DNA of 64,000 bases, from NCBI GenBank assembly GCA_026419785.1, contig JAODTK010005589.1, positions 434,001 through 498,000 on the forward strand. Direction: 5' to 3'. Made by a program: the position numbers and the translations under genes. Each line of letters opens with the position of its first letter. Position 1 is the first letter of the stretch. Origin of the DNA: Sclerodactyla briareus. Lineage: Eukaryota; Echinodermata; Holothuroidea; Dendrochirotida; Sclerodactylidae. The notes under the pieces were generated by a model. The model was not told the origin of the DNA. It saw only the letters and a list, made by a program, of their open reading frames with translations, and did no database searches. Of the stretch, positions 33,641 to 45,160 are shown piece after piece.

Positions 33641-35830
33641 CTCACTATACTCTTATTACCCTCCGTGCCATTTGGGGGTCACTTGAGTTTCGCGATTATT
33701 CAATTTATTCCTAAATTTCCTGGAGTTTTTTGTTTTTTTGTCACTATGTTCCTCTCTTTTCTCTTCCTCCTCCTTCATTTCGTGTGTTCAAGCCTCCGAT
33801 TTCACGATTTGCCCCTGTATAATAGCAGTGTTAGTCGTTGGCGTGGAAATTAGCCAGTGGCAGAGGAGGGAAGTGGCAAGTGTGAACTTAGGAAAACCGG
33901 GAACGAAATGAATAATATCTTGTTACACGTATCTTATCATGAAACTTTAGAGACCAGGGTGGGGTGATTATCTCTGGACTTCCATTTTACGTCCTCTTCT
34001 GCGGGTCACGCGGCTACACGCAACATTGTTATTTTGTGTAACCATGTTGTTAAGCCACTAGACAAGCTACGGACTTGCAGCCACCCTTTACCGATCATCT
34101 AATTGTCAACTCAGTCTCAAGTACAGTTTACCTGTATATGGAAAAATTGCCTCAAAATCTCAAGCTATGTACAGATCTTCCAAAATAATTATTAATAATC
34201 AATCAAATATATCCCCCCAACAAGTTGCTAATAAAACTAAGGCCAGGCCTTCAATATTTCTATTCTCAGAATTATCTTGTCTATGTTTAAAACTTCAGTT
34301 GGAAAAAAAAAAAAAAATAAAGGACCGAAACGAAACAATTCAATATAAAATGGATTTTTTTGGTTTAGACCGAGGCTCGGAAAATGTAAGGCTATAGAAT
34401 ATGTGCTCGTAATGAGGAAAATTTGTTTTGTAAGCCATGTCACTCCGAAGTAGTTTAGTGCTGTTTAGGACAGATAAAGAAGAAGAATTTTGGAATTCGA
34501 CGGAATTCTGTTGCGAAATATGAACAATATTGTATAATCCACGGTGGTTATGTAAATAGTTTTCGAGGGAAGCTCTTCGTATAGGATGGAAGGATGCAGC
34601 GAACTTGGCCATTTAGAAGAAAAACAATTGTGGCTTCTGGTTGTGCGCGATGTTTTTTTTCTTCTCTTTTTTCCTCTATTGCGGTCTGTAGTACCGATTC
34701 TTGTAATTGACTAATGAAATCAAAGGAATATGGCCACGCATCCCCGTATGAAATATCAACTCCCCGAGTTTCTCAGCAGTTCTGACGTCAGATTATGATG
34801 ACGCAACGAGGGTACCTCGGTTGCCCAGAATGTGAATCAAAATTATCGGACAAAACGAATTTCTAATGTTCGAATGCTGATTTGGTCATATTGAAGAGGG
34901 AGGAGAATACGCGTAGCGAAATCCACTTTGGACATATACCCCGTTTGTTGTAATCGCCGTCTCATTTGCGTTGTTAGTACAAGTACTAGGCTAAGAGATG
35001 CAGTGCAGGGTTCGATACATACGTGTGTAAAAACAGTGTATGAACATGAACTGCATACAGCGGAGCACGCCGTTTTTTATCTCTGATCAAGGTATGACGA
35101 ATGTTCCTAATCATTCTAATGACTGGACATAATCAAAGGAAGTGTCCATGGTCATCCATGCAATTTAAAGTAGAAACGCCGACTTGACAGAAGGAGCCAA
35201 GAAGATTACAAGCATGTGAGGGGAGGAGATCATCTTGGCTCCTCTCCGTTTGCGCACAAGCAAATTGGAAGGCACGAAGATATAACTTCGATGAGGCATG
35301 TTTTCCCATCTTCTTCCCAGCAACTGCACGCATGAGAGGGTGAATATAAGGTACGGTCGTCACAATTAGGAGGAGTACCATTCTACAGCTCTAAGAACAG
35401 TCGATAAACTCGGAATAATTAATACGGCAAGGGTTTTGCGGAATAATGGAAACTTTTTGAAAATAGCGAATTTGCAGTTCTAGGGAGTCAAAAATGAGGT
35501 GAAATGTAAGCACCATGAGTGGTTGAACTTCTTTCTCCCCAGGACAAGGTCTGGTCTGGTGTAGCTGCGTTTTGTTTTTTTTTTTTTCGTGCCATCAATA
35601 TCCAGTCATGTTGCTACGGTGGTTCGCTAGCGTAATTAGTTTCTCTTGTACCAGGCTGGATTGAAAATTTAATTTACAGCTGTCGAATATTCGGTAAGTT
35701 GATGGTAAAAATCCATTCTTTTACAGAAGAAAGTAGTATGAATGATCCTAAATATTTAGATCTGATTCGTTGAATGATTACTCTATCGACTATTTGTGAT
35801 TTAAATGCTTTCTGTTGCTTCACTTTTCAG
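33641..35830. other. Mostly single-copy region without firm genes
   Basis: On the - strand at 34340-34612 a 90-codon ATG frame (MAKFAASFHPIRRASLENYL..), and at 35133-35381 an 82-codon ATG frame with a hydrophobic start (MVLLLIVTTVPYIH), are protein-like but lack clear splice sites or families. A perfect CRE lies at 34783-34790. Confidence 0.3.
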
Positions 35831-36082
35831 TGACGTCGTCCTCGTCGTCGCAACTAGAGCGTACGATGAACATTCACATGCATGAACTTGTCGAAGTCAG
35901 AAAAAGTTAATAAAGTTCGGACACGACTGCATGTTAGACAGTTACAATTTGAACGCGTTCCGGTGTATCACTCGAGCTCATATGATATGCAATTTGGGTT
36001 CGGAGGCTACCCTGGGCTCACCAATTATACCATTAGACCTATGGAACCACGTATTGCACCCCAGATTTACCGTCTATTATAA
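35831..36082 (+). CDS. Candidate terminal exon with poly(A) signal
   Basis: After a good acceptor (ttcacttttcag) one frame reads DVVLVVATRAYDEHSHA. A one-base shift near 35880 then leads into a frame that stays open for 66 codons: NLSKSEKVNKVRTRLHVRQL, then VYHSSSYDMQFGFGGYPGL and NYTIRPMEPRIAPQIYRLL, stop at 36080-36082. AATAAA overlaps the stop (36081-36086) and recurs at 36085-36090. The aromatic/Gly C-terminus looks like real protein, but I recognise no family. Confidence 0.33.
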
Positions 36083-36090
36083 TAAATAAA
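36081..36090 (+). terminator. Overlapping AATAAA poly(A) signals
   Basis: Two overlapping AATAAA hexamers directly at the stop codon of the candidate terminal exon. No GT-rich downstream element is obvious, so the call depends on the exon being real. Confidence 0.3.
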
Positions 36091-36418
36091 ATTGACTTGC
36101 CCCTAAATATTAAAGCATTCCGTTCAAATACACCGTGGATTTCACTGGATTCGCCGTTACGTCATTGCGTGTACGCACAGTGGCTAATGCTATTGTTTCC
36201 ACGGTGAAGGCTTCTCCTAAGCTTTTAAAGTCGATTACTCCCGTTTTCGCTTGCGTGTGGCAGTTTTGTTTGCACAGTTAACAAAATATTGATGGAATTA
36301 TTTCACCTCTCGGCCGACTGTAGAAAATGGTACATAAACCTATCTGAAAAGTCGATAGCGATGTCAAGAATCACTGTCCATTGACTTTGTACAAGGTTCA
36401 ACTCTCGTTTACACCTAG

Positions 36419-36426
36419 TGACGTCA
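36419..36426. promoter_or_regulatory. Perfect CRE palindrome
   Basis: TGACGTCA in sequence that also has TTACGTCATTGCG near 36161 and GACGTCGTC at 35833. It marks the right edge of the CRE cluster. Confidence 0.35.
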
Positions 36427-36659
36427 GTAGGTGGTATTTCGCTATTGTTAGTAGACATTTTGCGCGTATCTCGATCAGTGAATAGCGTGCACTCATTGCT
36501 GCCTCATCATTTCAATTAAGAGACAATGGAGCAAATTTGACATTTAAAAAGACAGGAAATCCGTTGTCTGTTCCATTTTATCGCGTAATACGAGATATGA
36601 GCCCGTGCGTATGCGGCTGAATGATCAGAGAGACATCAGCGGCATGATCGTCGACGTCA

Positions 36660-37560
36660 TTACCGAAGTTTCGTCAATTTTTTACGAGCGATGAATCGCT
36701 TGTATTGTAGTCGTTTAAGTGCGATGTTTACGGTACATTTCTGTAGTCTTGACGCAGTCGCTTTGTCGATTCCATCCTGTAATGTGTGAATGTTTTTCTT
36801 TATCTCCACAAGTACATTCCTTGCCGTGATGAAATATTGCCAGTTCACTTAGATGTAAATACATTTGATCTAAGAAATATTGTTGGTCCTTTTCTTGCTA
36901 CACCTGACAACATTGGGGGCACAGCGACGGAGACTTATATAACCTGCCAAGCTTCTTGCCCATCCGTCAATCTAATAAGCCGATCGGAGGGCCATTACCT
37001 GTTTTAACTGCAACCACGTTCTGCAATCTCTGATTTGATTTTTACGAGCGATGACATCGCTTGCTATTTACTCGGTCTTGTGATTTTGTAGTCTTTGTCA
37101 GATTTTAATTCTATAGTCTGTCGTTTACAATATGACTTTTCGACACTTATTATGTTCATTGCAATAAAACAGAACAATTTTCTATGTTTTCTTCCTAACA
37201 TTAAAGTTTTTAATTCCGAACGAAGTTACTTTGATCTTTTCCTTCCGAACATTGCAACCTGATCACTTTAGTTTTGCCATTTTGTGTCGTTTTCAGTTGG
37301 CAAAGTGGCTTTATACCGAGTTCCTAGACAATCGCATTTCTAGTTAAATTAGTCCTTTATTATGGTAGTTTTATTTTTCTTCTTTGAATGTGTTAATACG
37401 AAATTAAACTTTTATACCTTTTTTTTAATATTCCGAGGACTAACTCTGTTAAACCACAGCGCTCGATTCGTATTAAACGTATGATAAGTCTACACACACG
37501 TATAATACGAATGCGTATAAACGTTACAACAGACCCGTGTAGTTACGAAGCGAGGCCGTC
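36660..37560. other. Unassigned single-copy stretch
   Basis: A palindromic 'gagcgatgaatcgcttg' occurs at 36684 and again, in slightly changed form, at 37047. The - strand is open for about 62 codons at 36660-36848 (KKNIHTLQDGIDKATASRLQ) but has no start or splice support. Confidence 0.3.
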
Positions 37561-37849
37561 GCTGCCGCTGCATCTTGGCCCTGCAACAATATTTGCGTGG
37601 ATAGACAGCTAGCTATTCCAAGCAATTTACAATTTGTAGATGTTAACCTATTATCTCCCCGCAACAACTGTAAGTGGTGTCGGGGATATTATTGTTTTGA
37701 CCGTGTCCCCGCCGTCTCCCGCCCGCCGCGTCTCCGCCGCCGCCGAAACTTAAGGTGTTATGCCTCATTCTTTAACAACTTATCTGATTGACACAAAACA
37801 TTGTACACAAGTCCGTATGAGTAAAATCTTCGGATATTCGAAATGGGCT

Positions 37850-38470
37850 ATATCGTATATTTGCTGACCTCTATTTTGCAGGTTTTCCGCAAAATTTTCA
37901 AGTTTGTGCGATTTACACAAAACGTGGTGGTTGGGGGTACTTGTTGGAGCCAAAAACATGGTGACAATTCAGGTCATCTCGGTCAGTTTGCCATTTCTTT
38001 GGCCATACCTGATTGCATAATGTATGCTTTATATTTCAAACTTCTTGGATTTCATGAAACTTGGTGAATAGGGCCAACGATCAGTGCCGATGAATTTTCC
38101 TAATGTGGCCGAGATCACTGGGGGTCCTCTTGCCTTACTAATTTTGGCATACTATTTCCTAAAAAAAAAATGAGCAATTAGGCAATTTGCATAACTTTGT
38201 TGGATTCTCACGAACTTGGTGGTAGACCAACAGTCCCAATAAATTAATTCAATTGCGTTGAAATCACTGAAGGTCTGATGTTGGTTTAATTTCATATCCG
38301 TTACAATAATAGAACAGTAATGCAATTATTTCTCAACTTTGGGTTTTGACGAAACTTTGTGAATAGGACCCTACTACTCAGTCCTTAATTTATTCAATAG
38401 CATCAAGATCACGAGGGTACATTTGTGGGACTAATTTGCATATTATTATCCTGATCAGTCCAAATGATTA
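37850..38470. repeat. Tandem array, ~150-bp unit
   Basis: The phrase 'ggatt.tcatgaaacttggtgaatagg' recurs near 37915, 38050, 38205 and 38350. Units end with 'gagatcactgggggtc' and 'taatttgcata'. The unit resembles the tail units at 9860-10060 in Helitron-like unit 1. Confidence 0.75.
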
Positions 38471-40010
38471 GTTTAGCGTCACTTTTGCCGCGAATAACAA
38501 TTGGACATGTTAATTGGAATGCAATATGCCTCTAGGATTGGATGCATCACATGGAAGATTAACAATTCTCATAATATCTGTCATATCATTAAAGGTCCAA
38601 TTCGAGGTCAACTTAGGGGGCCCAAAAAAAAAAAAAGAAAAAAAAAAAAAAAAACCCATTTTTGTTTTTTTTTTTTTTTTTGGCTATAATCGGAGAATGA
38701 ATATCTGCGATGCTAGGATGGTTCACCTTGGTGCTATAATTGTTACCTCTGTGTTTGACCGTATGACCGGATTTGACCTCTTCGGGTGGTCATGTTGTTA
38801 AACGTCGACTCGTGAATAATGTGTTTATTTAAGGGATTACAGGCAAAAAAAATAGAAACTGGTTATTTTTTTGGATATTTGAGCTTTGTGTGCTTTATGG
38901 AGGGAAACAACTCCGGCTCGTCGGAACACCATTTGTAGAACAAGGGGTCAAAGTTCATTTTAATACCTTTTCCGTCAATAACATTGGACATGGTCATTGG
39001 AATGCCATATGCTTCTAGGAGTGAATGCATCACATGAGTGTAACAATTTCCATAAAAAACGGTCAATGTCATTGAGTTCATTAAATGTCACTTAGGGGTC
39101 AAAACTTGATTTTAGTACTTTTCGGCAATAGCAGTGGTTGTGTTCATCAGAATGCCAATTGCTCCTAGGAGTGGATGTATCACCTGGAGAGTAAAAATTT
39201 CTCATAAAAACTGTCTATCATTAAGGTCATTCGAGTCACTTAGGTGCAAAAACGTTTTTTGGCTATATCGAAAATTGATTCTGCGAAGGCTGGATGGTTC
39301 CCATCGTGATATAATTGTTGACCTGCTGTGTGTGACCTCTGACCTGATTTGACCTCTTCGGGTGTTCATGTGGGTGAAGGTTGTGTTCGAATCGTTGGAT
39401 AAATGTGTTTATTAAAGGAGTTACGGCAAAAAAAACTAGAACTGGTTATTTTTTGGTATGTGATTGAGCATTGGTTGTGCTTTATGGAGAGAGAAACAAC
39501 TCCCGCTTCGATCGACACTTACTTTGGTAGTTATCAAGGGGTCAACGTTCAATTTTATACCTTTTTGCGCATTAACATGGACATGTTCATTGAATGCAAT
39601 ATGCTTCCTAGGAGTGATCATCACTGGAGTGTAACATTTTCATAAAACCGCCATGTCCATGAAGGTCATTAAAGGTTCACTTAGGGGTCAAACTGATTTA
39701 GTACTTTTCGGCACTAGCACTGTGTGTTCATTAGAATGCAAAATGCCCGGGTAGGAGTGGATGTATCACATGAGAGTAAAATTTTTCATAAAAACTGTCA
39801 AATCATTAGGTCTCGAGGTCACTTCGGGTCAAAAACTGGTTTGGGGCTATAATCGGAGAATTGAAATCTCGGCCGAATGCTGGATGGTCACCCTTGTGAA
39901 ATTGTTGCCTGCTGTGTTTGACCTCTGACCTGCATTTGGCCTCTTGTCGGCGTGGTCATGTGGTTAAGGTCGAATCTTGAATAAATGTGGCTTATGTAAG
40001 GACGCACCTT
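38470..40010. repeat. Higher-order satellite, ~590-bp unit with ~155-bp sub-repeats
   Basis: The landmark 'aataaatgtgtttatttaaagg' recurs near 38815, 39400 and 39975. The landmark 'atgcctctaggagtggatgtatcacatg' occurs at 38517, 38999, 39150, 39594 and 39736, i.e. twice per unit about 150 bases apart. Units also carry a DR1-like TGACCTcTGACCT near 39335 and 39916. A/T homopolymers interrupt the first unit. Confidence 0.8.
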
Positions 40011-40349
40011 GTCCGGGGCTGTAGGGGTGCCTTATACAACTAACAAGTGCAATATGGAATGACCACATTTAATGTACACGTTTGTCGCTTCACAAGTCTA
40101 TAATTGTCTTCCCACGAATGTTGTCCGGTTCATTTCACGCAATTTCTTAATTAAGAGATGCGGGGATATATACGTCTGGCGGTTTACCCGCCCGACACTT
40201 TTCTAGTTTTATTCTGCAAGTTAGTTCGACTGTTGCTTAATATGTTACTCAACTTGCAGAATAAATGAACATGGCAGGGATTCGTTTTGTAAAGCCAACA
40301 GGAAGGCCTACTTGAAAACAACAATGACTATCACTTACGTGTCTTTCCC

Positions 40350-40430
40350 TAGTGTCGTGTACACTTCTCGAGCGCTTACGTTCTCTGCCCGTTGTTCGAA
40401 TCCCCGTCCGAGCACAATATTCTTTTCTTT
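40350..40430 (+). repeat. Possible tRNA-like SINE head
   Basis: A strong B-box-like GTTGTTCGAATCCC lies at about 40396. The upstream part 'ctcgagcgcttacgttctc' is only loosely A-box-like. A-rich tracts follow at 40490-40525. Weakly supported. Confidence 0.25.
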
Positions 40431-40559
40431 TTTATTAGCTTTTTTAGGATTTTTTATGCAGGTTAGGCTCCGTGGTCTAATATTACCGAAAAAAAAAAAA
40501 AGAACATTTTTTTTTTTTTAATCTATTTTAATGTTAGGAAATTTGTGTACAAAGTCCGC

Positions 40560-41970
40560 GCGCGTACGTGTTTGCCTCCAGCGGTTTGCGTGTCGCACAA
40601 CGACCTTCACGTTGACCTAAGGCACGCCCTCCATTTCGCTTCTTGTTCCAAGTCTCAAATTCTTTGTTCTTATCACACATTCAATTCGCATTTTCTCAGG
40701 ATGGAAATACCTTTAACAAAAGTTCAAGTGTGGTGCCGAGAACCAAATGGAACTCCTTGAAATAGCGCAAAAGTCCACGGTAGTCACCAATCCCTTATGA
40801 ACTTCATGTCCTCAATGATTCAGGTCACCTCACCTCAAAGTCGAACTTCTTAACGCACACGGCATACTCACTTGACACCCTTCCAAAATCGACTATTCCT
40901 ATATGTTCACTATTTCATCAGGAGGATGAGTGCGTATCCTTCTGTTTCTTGTGAGTCCACTTTTGCTACTAATATTTTTTTTCGCAAGTTCGCGCCCAAT
41001 CGTAGATGGCCGAGGTGTCCCCACGGGGGGGAAGAACAATCAGTACCGGTGAAGAATCCTTTGGGCCTATACCTATTCTACGCGCGCCTTCCAATTATTT
41101 TGCTACGATCAGCAATCCTGGGCAGCGTTAGTCCAGTGATAGACTTTGTCTGGCTCCACTACGAGTGGTGGACTGGGCAATGCGACTAGTGCTATCACTA
41201 GGCCTAAGTTATGCAGGTCTGCAGCTGTTCCGACCAGTTGTAATACTAATGTTACGGGTAGTATTTCTTGTCTCTCGAAGTCTTCCCCATTAGTAATAAT
41301 AAAGGTGTTTAAATCACTCACAGTAACAGTATTTTTTGCTTCCTTTAGAGTATGTTGTCTTGTATTCCAATATGATCATGTTTCTAATTGCACATGTTCA
41401 TTAACATATTGATTTGGACTTTTTTTATTCTTCCATTTTCATGCACATTTTTGACTTCCTAGGTTATGCATGATTTATGTGCTATGTTTTCACATGTGTA
41501 TGTTATCGAATATATATTTTTTTTTTTGGGGGGGGTGAAGATGCTTGCTGGTCTTATTCAGCGTTTGCTTTCTCCAGTTTGGGGACCAAACTTCGGGGCA
41601 ATAGTATCACAGGGTTGTCCAGTGGCCATATATTAATTCACAGTATATCAAGTTCTTGTTTCTAGTTAATGTTTCCTGTCAACGCCATCATTCATGGGTC
41701 ATGACCTGGCTCTGGCCTTCTAGCATGTGTCACCATTTGATGGGCAGCTCAAGGGTAAACTGCACAGGCAGAGCCATAAAATTGTTCCTTCAGCAGCCAC
41801 TTTTACTGCCCTGTGTCCTTGCAGGGTAGCCCCCTGTCTCCAGTCTGTTTTATGTCCGTTTATGGACAGGGCTACCTCCACACATTGCAATTCTATTAGA
41901 CATTTTATGGACACACCCATAATAGAAGCTAGATATCAGGGGTGGTAAGTTTGGTTTTGGGAGTACTGAA
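40560..41970. other. Non-coding or unassigned region
   Basis: Both strands are open for 70-90 codons at 41109-41412 but show no recognised family. Short C/G-rich phrases near 41000-41030. No clear element ends. I cannot assign a function. Confidence 0.35.
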
Positions 41971-42660
41971 ACGTTTCCATGCACGCGGCCGGGCGGGCGG
42001 CTTCTAAAATCCTCACTGTTATTTTCAATGGAGCCGTTTCCATGCACGCGGGCGGGCGGGCGGCGTTCTCTCGAATCAGTTACGTAGCGATTTTTCGCCC
42101 CGCCCCGCCCGCGTGCCCGCGTGGTATCTCGTAGTCGATTTCAGGGGATTTCCCTGCAATCCCACCGGCTTGTCGCCCGATAGTGCAGAGTAGAGACAAT
42201 GTTTTTGTTCCAATCATTTCCACCAACAACTCCGAACTGTTTCACCACTCGTAATGAGATCTTATACAAAATCTCTCCATTGTTTCAACAGCCGTAACAC
42301 CTATTTGAACACATATCGACATGTTTAACCATTGTTAAACGTGGGTGGGGCAATTTGTGAAGTTTTAATTGTATTTTTAGGCGCTATCGTTTACATTATA
42401 ACCAATATTCTAAGAAACTAAACCCGGTGTTTAGGTTCAACCTATAGGCCTATGCATCCGGTGTTTGATAACTAAATATAATAATCATAATAATTAACAA
42501 AAATAATATTATAGTAGGCTACACGGTTTTATATAACGCATATACACACAAAGGTGGAAAGGTGCGTGATTCGGGAACACGCCGCCCCGCCCGCCCGCGT
42601 GCTGGAAACGGGTCACTCGCGTTGTCCGCGTGCCGCCGCCCGCCCGCGGGCAGGGAACCA
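41971..42660. mobile_element. Non-autonomous DNA transposon with GC-rich inverted ends
   Basis: The left end carries two copies of GTTTCCATGCACGCGGGCGG (41973 and 42036). The right end carries the same motif twice in reverse (42578-42608 and 42629-42658). A further reversed GCCCGCGTGCCCGCGTGG sits at 42105-42123. About 690 bases in total, AT-rich in the middle, with no transposase. Exact termini and target duplication could not be fixed, so the superfamily is unassigned. Confidence 0.6.
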
Positions 42661-43494
42661 CAGCATTTACATACAGTTTTTCTACTTCTATTCTTGCATA
42701 CATTCATCTATCCGTTTTAAGAATAGTAATTAAAGACCGAGTTCTTCCACATACAGCTCACCGTGTTTGACTCATGTTATTGCCAACTCTAGCACTACTG
42801 TAAAGATACCCGGCACCCTGTCACAATCTTCACGGAAGGTTGTTGTGTCAGCGGGGCCAGCACGACTACCTCAACTGCTGCCAATGATAATGATCAGGGG
42901 CGTATGCAAGATTTGTCAACCCAGGCGGCGCGGGTCACTCTCTTAAGCGGAGGCGCACTATCAGTGTCGCGGAGCGTACGAGAAAATGTTGAGGTTTTAA
43001 CAACTCCCAGATGACCGGAAATGGCCCCTCGGGGGGCCGAAAGACCGTTTATACTCACACGATCGGTTAAAAACAAAGTGCCTCTTCGTGGGAATTACAC
43101 TGGACAAAAAATTATTCGCACTCTGACTGGACGAGATTGATTAAATGTGAGGGTTGGTTTCCTTCCCCACATAACTATTCACTAAGGGACACATAATAAA
43201 CCAAGTCATACAAGTGACAGCCTTGATTTCCTCTGCCCGTCATCCATACAGTATAATATTGCCCTACACTAACAAACTATCATTAATGGTCACTGATATG
43301 ATTACAGTGCCGTATAGATGAGCATTTTTATCAGCTGTGCGAACGGTTCTTATACTATTTTAATAAATGTAATCTCGTCAATCTTTAGGAACCGGAGAAA
43401 ATGAATGTGACAATCGGTTCATTTTGAATAACTGATGTGTCAGTGTATTGACATGTGCATTCTCCTCCTTCATAAACGTACACATTCCTAACAG

Positions 43495-43722
43495 GCTGAT
43501 ATCATTGATGCTGATGATGCACATAATACGGCCTTATCTCTTCAGTCGGACTGGAGTGAGGCAAACTGCATCGGGCTTTGGCGGCTGCAGCTGAGCTGGG
43601 AACTGCGCGACCAAGGCATGAAAGCGAACACGAACATCGCCGGAAACATCCTGCATGATTTCCATGCCAGGAGCAGTGGCATAATTCGCAAACGACCCCC
43701 TCCTTCACGCAATGCTATATGA
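43495..43722 (+). CDS. Candidate exon, weakly ankyrin-like
   Basis: Acceptor ..cacattcctaacag with an upstream pyrimidine tract (ctcctcctt), then 75 open codons to TGA: DADDAHNTALSLQSDWSEAN, later GMKANTNIAGNILHDFHARS. The NTAL..(S/A)..W..AN and AN..IAGN.LH phrases recall ankyrin-repeat helices, but the spacing is irregular. The - strand is open even longer here (98 codons, 43542-43838, starting with ATG), so strand choice is uncertain. Confidence 0.28.
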   Translation, partial: ADIIDADDAHNTALSLQSDWSEANCIGLWRLQLSWELRDQGMKANTNIAGNILHDFHARSSGIIRKRPPPSRNAI

Positions 43723-44154
43723 TAGTTCCGCTGTGGCGTTCCTTGTGCAGAAAGTTCGAATACGGTGGTTAAGCCCTTCTGATGACGTTCTTCCACACAG
43801 TATCTGAATGCACGATCAGAGGCGTCAATCCGTTTCATATCTCTTCAAATTTTTATGAAGAATAGTCTGCGGAGTGATTTCCGACTAAAGGCAAGAACCT
43901 ACTTATCATGTTTACAATGGACGTCAACAGGTTGGAGCTATAGGATTCGAACCCAACCCCCTTCTTTTAGCCAATAAAATCTGATCAGCAAAGTGACAAT
44001 ATGTGAAATAATGTATCACACCCGTTTGTGAAATGTGGGAGATGAATTTTTGCGGGTACTAAACGGAGCCCAATCGTTGCTTGGCACAAATCGTGAGAGT
44101 TTCGAGAGAAATTGGTAACCAGATGGGGCAGGGAATAGTACTCGGTACTTGGCT

Positions 44155-45160
44155 TCAATGGCGTAGCTAGGAATTTTTCAGTGGGAGGCCCTGACATTTC
44201 CAGGAGGCACAATAATACTATGTGAGCGGAGCGCCACTATCGGTTAGCGCGATTTTTTTATTTTTTTTATTGTGCAAGCCCCCGAATGCCTGGAAATGCC
44301 TACCCAGAATGTTCAGGCTGCACATACCAACTTCACACACGGGCATCTTATGATCATAAATTTGTAATCGGTGAAAAAGTTGACATTTGTCGGACTCTTT
44401 TACGTAGCCCCGACTTCAACTTTTTAGCCCGGATGTTCAACGAATGCGCCATACCACAATCAACCAGTGCGCGCGAAGCGCGCAATTTTTCTCAAGATTT
44501 CTAGAGCACGTCCGTGAAAATCAGGATCCCAGCAGAAATTTAGCTTTAGCTCTACTGTTCCAATCAAGAATAAACTGCCATAGGGCGCGGGAACTTCCGA
44601 GTGCTAGTTCCCTGGAGAAAACACGCAGTGAAAACCCAATTCAAGCAGTCGGACAGCCTGGGCTACTGCAGTTCAAAATTGCGTGTGGTTTGAGAGAGGA
44701 AAGAAAAGAAAACGGCAAGAGGCTAAAGGGTTTAGTAATCCAAAAGAGGTTGATTGTCGTTTTTAAGGTCAATGAGAATGCTGTTGTATATTTTCACCTC
44801 ACAGATATGAATGAGCTAGGGGGCCCAATGAGGCAGACGTTTCCCATAGAGCTTGCAGAGATGTCAGGAGACGGGAGAGCAACGGGACGAATTCCACCGT
44901 ACCACGCGCGCCGAAGCGCGAACTTTGTACACTTTTCAGTGCTTGCTGCACAATTTAGCACAGTTACTTCCTTTCTTGTCATAACAAACAACAAATTATC
45001 CGCTCCTTTATCACACTGGTCGTCGAATACCGACTACAGAATTGTTCTCTTCTCGAAAATCACAAATCTCATCGGGGGGGGGGGTGGGGGCACACGGGGG
45101 AGAGCTCATGTTTTTCGAGGGGGAACGTGCCCCCCCCCCCCCCCACCCCTTGGCGACGCC
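44155..45160. mobile_element. hAT-like non-autonomous element 1, with 8-bp target duplication
   Basis: Flanked by perfect direct repeats ACTTGGCT (44147-44154 and 45161-45168). The ends read TCAATGGCGTAGCTAGG.. and ..CCCCTTGGCGACGCC, an imperfect inverted pair of the GGCGTmGCc type, followed inward by G/C homopolymers. The inside contains two GCGCGC hairpins (44468-44484 and 44907-44920). A 250-codon open frame runs through it, but its composition follows the hairpins and G/C tracts and it has no transposase features. Confidence 0.55.

Larger units (their letters stand above)
37690..40206 (+). mobile_element. Helitron-like unit 2 carrying nested satellites
   Basis: Begins with a GTCTCCGCCGCCGCC-rich segment like that of unit 1 and continues with two tandem arrays. 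It ends with 'ggatatatacgt', a hairpin GGCGG-TTTAC-CCGCC (40178-40192), a ten-base spacer and CTAG (40203-40206) followed by T. The last 45 bases match the end of unit 1 (10103-10144). The hairpin plus CTRR fits a Helitron 3' terminus. No Rep/helicase is encoded, so it would be a non-autonomous derivative. Confidence 0.5.

Noticed and set aside
35543-35664. Exon after a strong acceptor (ttctttctccccag)
   Set aside because: The frame is not open across the T13 run, and no donor or stop context supports an exon.
43935-43980. Isolated B-box-like GGGTTCGAATCC on the - strand
   Set aside because: No A box or cloverleaf nearby, so likely coincidence.
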